This document shows positions 57,403 through 64,000 of a stretch of 64,000 nucleotides of DNA, piece by piece. The position numbers and the translations under genes were made by a program. The DNA is taken from contig OU015671.1 in assembly GCA_907165275.2 (NCBI GenBank), positions 7,347,001 through 7,411,000 of the forward strand, in the 5' to 3' direction. A model generated the notes under the pieces. That model had not been told where the DNA came from. It saw nothing but the letters and a program-made list of their open reading frames with translations, and did not search any database. Position 1 is the stretch's first letter. Every line of letters begins with the position of its first letter. This DNA comes from Zygaena filipendulae. Taxonomy: Eukaryota > Arthropoda > Insecta > Lepidoptera > Zygaenidae.

Positions 57403-57954
57403 GGATTTACTAGTCGGATGGTGCTGTGTTAATTCCGGGATAAAAATATACTATATCTATCAATTCTGTGCTGTAGTACATACATCATAAGCTGCGTTCA
57501 TATATTACCTAGTTAACTTTAGCTTTCGCCTTGTTTCGGGTTAGGAATAAAACAATGGTGGACATAATATTGTGTTCCATATTCCATATATGATACAAAA
57601 TAAATACATATATACAAAATAAATGCAGGATACGTTCACAGGCTATAATATAATATTGTTGCTCTACTTCGCATACCAATGGTGACACCATCTATCTCTC
57701 TCGCTCTAACAATGGTTTTACTGTTTGATCGCTCCGTACGTACCTACTTCTCATAATACACGTACCGGTATGTCTTTACAATAGTAGGTATACGGTCTCT
57801 ACCCAAAAAATAACCGAAGGCAGGTAGGTAGGTATTAAAAAAAACTGAGAAAGTGCGTACTGTAGGTACCTGTAATGGAAACACCAACGTAGGTTTAGGT
57901 TATTAAATGAAATCATTATTGGTAAAATACAACGAGCCCACACGACTTCTCCTT
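57403..57954. other. intronic DNA without recognised feature
   Basis: No gene or element ends seen. Confidence 0.35.
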
Positions 57955-58600
57955 TTTTTCATGACGTCACATTTGCAGAATAGGCATGACATCTGCGAGG
58001 TATGAAAATCAAACTGCCATGTATTTAGTCCGTCGTCTATTAGATGCAAAAATAGTAATAGACACGTATATTTTCCTTTTTCAAAAAATACTTAGATAAA
58101 GCGCATTCATTGAAATATAGATGAAACGGATATCCGGTAACTATCCGGCCGGTTATCGGATAGTAATTCAGTATACGGCCGGATACCGGATAGTAAAATT
58201 CAAATCTTTACACAAGTCAATTCATACCACAACAACAAAACCACGACGACAAGTGAAGAAACAATGGAATAAACAAACGAACTGAAATACAAACACAAAA
58301 CTGACACGCGCGATAACACCCGAACGCGCCGAATATTTCCGATCTCCTGAAGGAACCGCGCCTAAATATAAATCAAACGCGTCATGTAACGCCATAAAGA
58401 GCCGAATATCCGGTAGGCGGATATTCGGCTCCGGCTTTGTAGCTTGCCGAATATCCGTAATCCGGCCAAACCACTGGTATCCGTTTCATCTCTTAAGTGT
58501 AGAAGTGGGGGTTCGTGACGTCAGAACATTGTACCTATTAACTGCAGCAAGGCGTGACGTCACGCGACATTTCGACTTGATGTATCGCCGTTATTTTTTA
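57955..58600 (-). mobile_element. CRE-bearing MITE split by another element
   Basis: Family words TAGTCCGTCGTCTATTAGAT, AATAGACACGTATATTTTCC and ATAAAGCGCATTCA precede the insertion at 58119-58491. GTGGGGGTTCGTGACGTCAG and AAGGCGTGACGTCACGCGAC follow it. TGACGTCA octamers at 57962-57969, 58516-58523 and 58555-58562. Confidence 0.65.
58119..58491. mobile_element. TIR element made of GGATATCCGG words
   Basis: AGATGAAACGGATATCCGGT at the left and ACTGGTATCCGTTTCATCT at the right are inverted ends. The interior repeats CCGGCCGGTTATCGGATAG, GCCGAATATCCG and CGGATATTCGGC. 373 bp, non-coding, nested in the CRE-bearing MITE. Superfamily not assigned; GGATATCCGG-rich ends occur in some hAT-group elements. 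Confidence 0.72.
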
Positions 58601-58650
58601 ACCGACTTCCAAAAAGGAGGAGGTTCTATGTTCGATTGTATGTATGTTTT
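58599..58650 (+). repeat. AACCGACTTCC dispersed repeat, start
   Basis: AACCGACTTCCAAAAAGGAGGAGG-type start, as at 18712, interrupting the MITE right end after GTTATTTTTT. Length uncertain. Confidence 0.5.
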
Positions 58651-59146
58651 TGATACCGTAAAAAAAATACGTGGCCAATATTTTTTAGTAGGTTGTCTTC
58701 ATGACTGACTGATTTTCCCATTGTTTGTTAAAAGCCCATCTCTAGAATGTATATTGATAGGCATGGAGAACTGAACCAAAAGCACTGACCACAGTTGGTG
58801 TGAAGCACAATGAAAGTAAAGTTCTACAATCACAATATTTACGTGCGTTATCGTTGAGTTAACGTTGAGGGGTTAGGTAGGTTACATTCCGAGTACCTAT
58901 AGTGATAGTGTCGTATAAAATTATTTCGTTCTCAATAATTATTATTTATTAAACCACAAAACCAATCGATGTGTGTGTGGTACGGCATGAAATTTACTTT
59001 CTTTGATATGCAGACAAAGGCATGAATACGTATAGGTACAACGTGCTCGGTCTTTTTAGTCTTGATTTGAAATTGCTTCACTCTGCTTGTGCTGTCGTTA
59101 TATGCACAGAGGATGAAACTGTGTCCTCCGTGTTCTATGCCCATTA

Positions 59147-59366
59147 GGGATGTGGACTACTTTTGAAAATCAAAATTCTAATTAGTCCGTCAGTTAGAAA
59201 ATAAAAAAAACAATAGACACGTATTTTTTGCTTTTTCAAATAAATTAAAATATACAGAGATAAAGCGCATTAAAATTTAGAGTGAGAGGGTCGTGACGTC
59301 ACTAACCGCTAAAACCGCCATACAAACTGTCAGAATAGTGACGTCACGCGAAATTTCAACTCAATA
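59147..59366 (+). mobile_element. CRE-bearing MITE, left two thirds
   Basis: GGGATGTGGACTACTTTTGA, TTAGTCCGTCAGTTAG, octamers at 59294-59301 and 59339-59346. It is very close to 9969-10294 until TTTCAACTCAAT, where it jumps into a Helitron 3' end (59367-59407, AACTCCGAAATTATCGC to CTGCTAG). Confidence 0.75.
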
Positions 59367-59477
59367 ACTCCGAAATTATCGCTAGTGACACCGCGCGGGA
59401 CTGCTAGCTATCACTACTACTATCACTAGTACTATCGGTACTATGTATGTATTATATGTCGTACTTTTATATTTGTT

Positions 59478-59540
59478 GTTTTTGTTTGTCTGTCTGTCTG
59501 TTGTTCCGCGTCACTACTAGCCGCCCGTAGCGCCATCGCT
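59478..59540 (+). repeat. dispersed repeat unit, copy 2
   Basis: Partner of 56020-56078. It continues with GCTGCGGGCGGATTCCAAGG, not present in copy 1. Confidence 0.6.
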
Positions 59541-59859
59541 GCGGGCGGATTCCAAGGACGCTACAGCGACTGTGGGCGTCATCGCCACGCAGTGACGCGC
59601 ATACGCACTGCATACACGTGACGCTCAGGACAGTTACCTATTTAAGCCTTTGGTTACAGGTTTTATTCTATTCCACGAAGTCTGCTCTGCAGCCCTTAGC
59701 CAAGTTGATTAATTATAGATCAACCGGGTTTAAACCTTGTTTGGGTTAAACCATCAGTTTTCTAGATGTTTTTGATATAGATGAGTAATCAATCGGGTTT
59801 AAATATGGTGTCTGGGTTAAACAACCAGTTTTCTGGGTGTTTACAGGTGTTTGGGTCTA

Positions 59860-60312
59860 CTAGCTGTTCCCTGCGGTTTCACCCGCTTTATTCAAGCATT
59901 CGGTATCTGCGGGAATCCCGGGATAAAAGTAAAATGAAATGAAATGAAATATAGTTTGTTCGTTACGACCACTATTAAGTAATATGGATAAACAAAAAGT
60001 AGCATAAATAGCGTATCGCAACAAAAAGGCAACCGCTCAGCATAAGCCGGGAACCATTAGGGGCCCGACGCTGGTCTTCCGCTGGAGCCGCGTGTGGCGT
60101 CACGGGTGTGGGCGCAGTTTAAAATAAAAAAATAAATAAATCATTTTTGTATTAGTTAAAACAAATCTAAATAGACTAGGGTAAAAAGTGCCTTGTGTCC
60201 TTTACTTGCTCCTAACAACGGATATGCAAAATTTCATGATGATCGGTTGAGTAGTTATAAGGCATGAAAACGTAACAGACATAGTTACTTTCGCATTTAT
60301 AAGTGTGAATGA
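59860..60312 (-). mobile_element. Helitron, minus strand, with internal insertion
   Basis: CTAG at 59860, CCCTGCGGTTTCACCCGC, GCGGGAATCCCGGGATAAAA. After about 250 bp of other sequence starting at an (ATGAA)n tract, AAAAAGTGCCTTGTGTCCTT, ATGATGATCGGTTGAGTAGT and TTCGCATTTATAAGTGTG complete the element. Confidence 0.62.
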
Positions 60313-60504
60313 AGATTTATGAAAGTAGCCTTGCCTAGTTCTATTTTGCTCACGTTGCACCTTTTTTATCTTCGACATGTTTTAATTTTAAAGTGCCCAC
60401 TGCCCCTGATATCGAATTCAAAGCTAACGACACTTTCATGCAAACTTTAAACCTTTAAAGGAAGTTCTCAGTTTGTCCTGTATGTATGTTTGTGCACGAT
60501 TATT

Positions 60505-60655
60505 TCAGGAGTTGAATTTCCAAAAACTTTAAGTGCTTTCAAACGCTATGAAATAAACCCTTGTGCAGTGCTTCTAGAATCTAGACGCTGGTGGGTTGTT
60601 TTATTTGGGCGTTGATAAATCAGTCAGGCAGTCATTAGTCGAGACATGACTGTAG
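60505..60655 (+). mobile_element. RTE-like LINE 3' tail fragment
   Basis: TTTCAGGAGTTGAATTTCC, TGGTGGGTTGTTTTATTTGG and GCGTTGATAAATCAGTCAGG match the blocks at 16440 and 33130. Confidence 0.45.
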
Positions 60656-61014
60656 TTAATAAATGTATTGATTAGATTGATTTTTGATATCCGCACCTAC
60701 GGATAGTGGCGAAACTAGTAGCACTCGATTAAAAAAATCTCATAGCTTATTCATTATTTTATTTACTTTTTATCAATGCTTAATGATGATTGATATTAAT
60801 GAACCTTATAATTCTTGCCATTTATGAATAATATAATAGGTATGCAATGGAGAAAAGTAGTTAACTACCTAATTATCATTAAAAGCTAATAAGTAAGAAC
60901 TTTACTTAGATGTATATTTAAATGTCTATCTAGGCACCATTTCATATGGTAGTGTTGCATCCTTTGCAAGTGTGAATTGTATAAGTATTTATTTTCAAAT
61001 ATCAAATATAAAAT

Positions 61015-61449
61015 TCAACGAAGAACCCGGTGCGCAGGCGCAGACGCGCCAAGCTTGGCGTTTCGTTATTGTGTTTCAATAGCCAATGGGACGCGTGGAA
61101 ACAATTTACACGACCCTTGTGTACCTGTTACCTCCCTCCCCCCGCCGCTCGGCGCCCCTCCGGCCACCCTTACTATAGGGACGCTTCAACTCACCCTTAG
61201 TAGTTAGTTAGTAATGTCGCTTACAGAAACGTGCGTGCGCGCATACTATATGGGTTTGTCGAAATTTAAACTTAAATTTGTAAACTTTGTAAAACAAAAA
61301 TCGGTGAAGTTCTGTCGTGGCTCGTGTGATGTTGTTTTAGACTTTTGCGTGTGATATTATATTTATAATTGTTGAATATCATTTATATTATAAGTGTTAA
61401 GTTTTTGTGTGTTAAGTGCAAGTTTTTTTTGTGCAATATATTCGAAGAA
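61015..61449 (+). promoter_or_regulatory. candidate alternative promoter and 5' UTR
   Basis: A GC-rich stretch (GGTGCGCAGGCGCAGACGCG, CCCCCGCCGCTCGGCGCCCC) at 61028-61170 is followed by T-rich sequence with repeated GTGTTAAGT words leading to the ATG at 61450. No acceptor is apparent just before the ATG, and the first in-frame ATG has a good context (GAAGAAATGG). These points favour a transcription start upstream within a few hundred bases over an internal exon. No TATA box is obvious. Inference from layout. Confidence 0.5.
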
Positions 61450-61706
61450 ATGGATCTAACAGTGCCTAAAATTAAATGCGAGATAGATGACGACGATCCG
61501 CCAGCGTTGCCTCCGGCGAAGAGGTTTAAGTCTGAGTACTCGCCGGCGGCGGTGACCAGACGTGAGGTTGGAAACCTGGATGTGGAATATGACCACGAGG
61601 AAGACAATGAGGTATCGGACGCGGACAGTCCCGCGACGCGCGCGTTGACTTTCAACATTAAAAGTTTGATCAAAACGAGCAGAATGCGTGTGAACTATAA
61701 TGTTAT
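61450..61706 (+). CDS. alternative first coding exon
   Basis: ATG at 61450 opens 85 codons plus two bases and ends at TTAT|GTAAGT in phase 2, the phase needed by the exon at 63604 (AT|G gives Met, then VPESGEPQQQ). Residues 1-16 are MDLTVPKIKCEIDDDD, containing an IKCE SUMO-type motif (K9). PPAKRFKSEYSP (22-32) is an NLS-like basic cluster followed by an SP site. Residues 39-60 are strongly acidic with a DADSP motif. L66-K75 is LTFNIKSLIK, whose FNIKSLI fits the eh1 pattern FxIxxLI used to bind Groucho-type corepressors. Together this suggests a nuclear regulator isoform with its own N-terminus. Gene not recognised; motif roles are inference. Confidence 0.75.
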
Positions 61707-62044
61707 GTAAGTTGTTTTGTTAATTCCCAAATACTATACTGAGTTACTGACTGAGGAGCTACTTCGTCCGCTGTGTTAATGGATTTAAAAGGAAACATAA
61801 TATAAGTATGTATTGTAAATAGACAGGACCACATTAGCAATCTTCTGATTTTCCTTATTATTGCAAACAGTATTCGATTAAAGTATATTATATAAAAGAA
61901 ACTTTAGGTTAGGTATTTGAAATATTAAAATTATTCTAAATCCAGGAAATTACGTACACCAGATCTTTTTTGTATCGCGGTAAATATACATTTAAAATTT
62001 ATTTTAAAATCATACTAAGCTTTTGGAATACCATTAGTTTCTAA

Positions 62045-62185
62045 CTAGCAGTTCCCGGCGGCTTCAATCGGTTAATATTGGAGTTCCCGTAGGAATTCTT
62101 GGGTTAAAAAGTAGCCCATGTCTTTTTTTGTACCCCTGACAACGTGCATGCAAAATTTCATGACGATCGGTCGCCTATTGCAAAG
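62045..62185 (-). mobile_element. Lep1-type Helitron, minus strand
   Basis: CTAG at 62045, AGTTCCCGGCGGCTTCAATC, GGAGTTCCCGTAGGAATTC, GACAACGTGCATGCAAAATT and TCATGACGATCGGTCG. Confidence 0.7.
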
Positions 62186-62829
62186 AGACTACGATAAAAA
62201 TATACGACACTGGTGTTAATTATTGGTTACACTCATAGAATCAGGCTTCGTACCAACTCATTCCATTTAGCAATAATTGCTATTGTCGTTAGCTCAAAAT
62301 GATACTTAATTACTCTGATAGTCGCTTGATAGTCGTTAATTTATTTTTGAGCATATTTACTCGCAATTAATGTTAATTTTTATTGATCTATGAAAATTTA
62401 CCTAGCAACAAAGATTCAAATAGCTTAAACATTTTGTAGGTAGGTACAACGACTCTGGACTTGTCGCCATTTTTTTCTTTATTTTAAGTACATTCAATTC
62501 TTTTTGTCCTATCTAGATTAAGACCGTTTACCTGCGTTTTCTTATAATATTCCATTGTCTGTTATTCCCCAAACTTAAGTACTATCAGTCCTAATATCGA
62601 TTCGTGTGCTTATTTTCTCATTTCTTATCGATTTCTCTTTATGTAACCTAACAGCAGGTAAGAAATATCTCTACCTACATTTTGTACAGCCAAGTAGGTT
62701 CGATTTCTGCTTTAGGTTAAAGTGATCCATTCCATAAATATACGTAAGTTTTCCTATGAAACCATAGACAAACTTTAATTATTGGGATTCTAACGAAGTT
62801 CAGTTGTTGAGATTTGTGATCAATGGTCA

Positions 62830-62945
62830 TCCTAATTATAAATGTGAGTTGGTTTCTTTGTTTGTTATTCTTTCACGCCTTAACTAACCAACCGATCATT
62901 ATGATATTTCGTGTACACTTTGTCAGGGAATAAGGACAGGGTACG
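62830..62945 (+). mobile_element. Helitron 5' half
   Basis: TCCTAATTATAAATGTGAGT, TTTGTTTGTTATTCTTTCAC, GATCATTATGATATTTCGTG and TTTGTCAGGGAATAAGGACA; truncated before the 3' hairpin. Confidence 0.65.
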
Positions 62946-63585
62946 GTAAAGTAAAATCTGAGTATTGGACGTAAACCTACGTTGTACGTAATAAATAAAT
63001 AAATAATTAATAATACCATCAGTATGAGCAGTATACGATTCGACGCGAACTCGATTAGTTTTGAACTTTGAACATAGTTGTAGGTACTTTATATACAATA
63101 TATTTTGTAATTATAACATGACGGTCAAAGTACATTTAAACAACAATTTTATTGATTAGATAATCTCAAAGTTACAATAATTCAAAGTCAAAATTAAAAA
63201 CGTAATATCTATATAGATATTACTTAAATTATGTAACATACGTACATACATACGTAGTAAAAATTTGAGGCGTTAGGTCTCTGTATACATATATTATACG
63301 ACTCTAATCACACATAAAGCGACGGGTTTGTGTGAAATTTAGCACACAGAATGATATTTTCTGGAACATATTATAATAGAGTAGTTATACTTTATTCCTG
63401 GAACAAAAAGGACTCACTCCGAAAGCGAAGTTGCAGGAATAAGCTAGCTGTAAATATTTTAGAGAAAAAAAAAAACCAGCAGATCCTTAAAACGGCTCTG
63501 AGTGCAGGCGGTTAGTGTTAATTATGTGAGTGTAGCTTTTAAATAAATAAAGAGAAGAAAAAATAAATGGCTAACAGTTGCGTGT
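62946..63585. other. AT-rich intron end without recognised feature
   Basis: Contains a TAATATCTATATAGATATTA palindrome near 63203-63222. A GT-rich tract leads into the acceptor at 63603. Confidence 0.4.
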
Positions 63586-63603
63586 GTGTGTGTGTATTTG
63601 CAG

Positions 63604-63746
63604 GGTACCGGAGAGCGGCGAGCCCCAGCAGCAACCGCAGCAGCAGCGCACAGCTCGGCACCGCGCGGCGCCGCAGGCCGCTACGACGACGGCGCACAGC
63701 AAGCAGCTGGCGGCGGGCGGGCCCAACCACCCGCCGCAGCCGCAAG
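63604..63746 (+). CDS. shared coding exon, Gln/Pro/Ala/His-rich
   Basis: Acceptor TGTATTTGCAG at 63603 and donor CAAG|GTAACC at 63747 bound 143 bases. Entered in phase 2, it reads VPESGEPQQQPQQQ, then TARHRAAPQAATTTAHS and KQLAAGGPNHPPQPQ, leaving one base. Both upstream donors (57175 and 61706) have phase 2, so one frame serves both transcripts. Composition is a disordered, activation-domain-like linker; no domain is recognisable. The next exon lies beyond the window. Confidence 0.72.
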
Positions 63747-63897
63747 GTAACCACAAACGTAATGTCAACCAATCGATTTATTATTATTTTTCTATTCTTT
63801 ATTTCTTATTTTAACACGCTTTATATTATTAGCTTCACTTGTAACTAAAAAACAATGTACTTAGTAATAATTTATTACATAATATTATAAAACAAAA

Positions 63898-64000
63898 TCC
63901 TACACCCCGTCTGTCTGTTTGCCATAAACTTATGAACGGATTTTCATACGGTTTTCACTTAAAGATAAAGGGATTCGAGAGGAAGGTTTATACGTATACG
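63898..64000 (+). mobile_element. Helitron-type element, cut by window end
   Basis: A|TCCTACACCCCGTCTGTCTG, AACTTATGAACGGATTTTCA and TACGGTTTTCAC match the left part of the element at 54335. The 3' end is outside the window. Confidence 0.6.

Larger units (their letters stand above)
57176..63603 (+). other. intron between the exons at 57024 and 63604
   Basis: 6.4-kb intron that contains the alternative first exon at 61450-61706 and its upstream GC-rich region, plus several repeats. Confidence 0.55.
61707..63603 (+). other. intron of the alternative transcript
   Basis: From GTAAGT at 61707 to TATTTGCAG at 63603. Contains two Helitron copies and AT-rich sequence. Confidence 0.6.

Noticed and set aside
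63539..63772. Arg-rich open frames on the minus strand and in another plus frame at the last exon
   Set aside because: Shadows of the GC-rich exon at 63604-63746; only one frame agrees with both upstream splice phases.
1..64000. CRISPR array, prophage, operon or biosynthetic cluster
   Set aside because: No regularly spaced repeats with unique spacers, no ribosome-binding-site-led gene strings, and exon-intron structure throughout.

Overview
The window looks like intronic DNA of a large gene from a moth or butterfly (Lepidoptera). This rests on three observations: spliced exons with GTAAGT-type donors, an AT-rich background with isolated GC-rich patches, and many copies of short Lep1-type non-autonomous Helitrons. 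The Helitrons start with TC, carry a CCGCGG-rich 3' hairpin, end in CTAG and sit between A and T. No species can be named. There are no bacterial operons, CRISPR arrays, rRNA genes or intact long open reading frames.

Host coding sequence is sparse. One plus-strand gene runs through the window. It has an internal exon at 265-450 (phase 0 to 0), a 56.6-kb intron, an exon at 57024-57175 (ending in phase 2) and an exon at 63604-63746 (phase 2 to 1). A separate first coding exon at 61450-61706, with its own ATG and GC-rich upstream region, also ends in phase 2. It therefore splices in frame into the same 63604 exon and would replace the upstream exons from a second promoter. The protein is low-complexity and rich in Q, P, A and H. 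It carries basic NLS-like clusters, and the alternative N-terminus has a SUMO-type IKCE motif and an eh1-like FNIKSLI motif. I read it as the variable N-terminal region of a transcription factor or co-factor, but I do not recognise the gene. A further 80-bp exon at 11330-11409 encodes the start of a THAP zinc finger; no continuation was found.

The rest is a mobile-element landscape. Main items by position: relic of a GGGCCC-TIR MITE (1-215); Helitrons (881-1333); GC-rich TIR element (1735-1887); CAGCCCCC-TIR MITE (2847-3020); tRNA-derived SINE (4128-4362); CRE-bearing MITE (9969-10294); AT-rich foldback (12112-12499); diverged 230-bp tandem duplication (17475-17936); LTR retrotransposon with apparently identical 624-bp LTRs and a CTGG target duplication (19360-25248), whose interior carries decayed LINE, SINE and Helitron pieces instead of gag-pol; a cluster of oppositely oriented Helitrons (35880-36313); an apparently exact 3,195-bp tandem duplication (37251-40445 and 40458-43652); long-TIR DNA element (51350-51764); nested MITEs (53174-53820 and 55216-55632); GGATATCCGG-type element (58119-58491) inside another CRE-bearing MITE. 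GC-rich patches near 3.97-4.09, 6.7-6.95, 16.85-17.05, 25.25-25.36, 36.37-36.53 and 61.0-61.2 kb are the best candidates for host regulatory sequence.

The most informative items are the two-promoter exon arrangement, the empty-site proof of Helitron ends at 55345-55531, a chimeric Helitron subfamily with two consecutive 3' ends, the cargo-carrying young LTR element, the exact tandem duplication and the MITE family that spreads TGACGTCA octamers. All calls are by eye; no database search or splice prediction was run.
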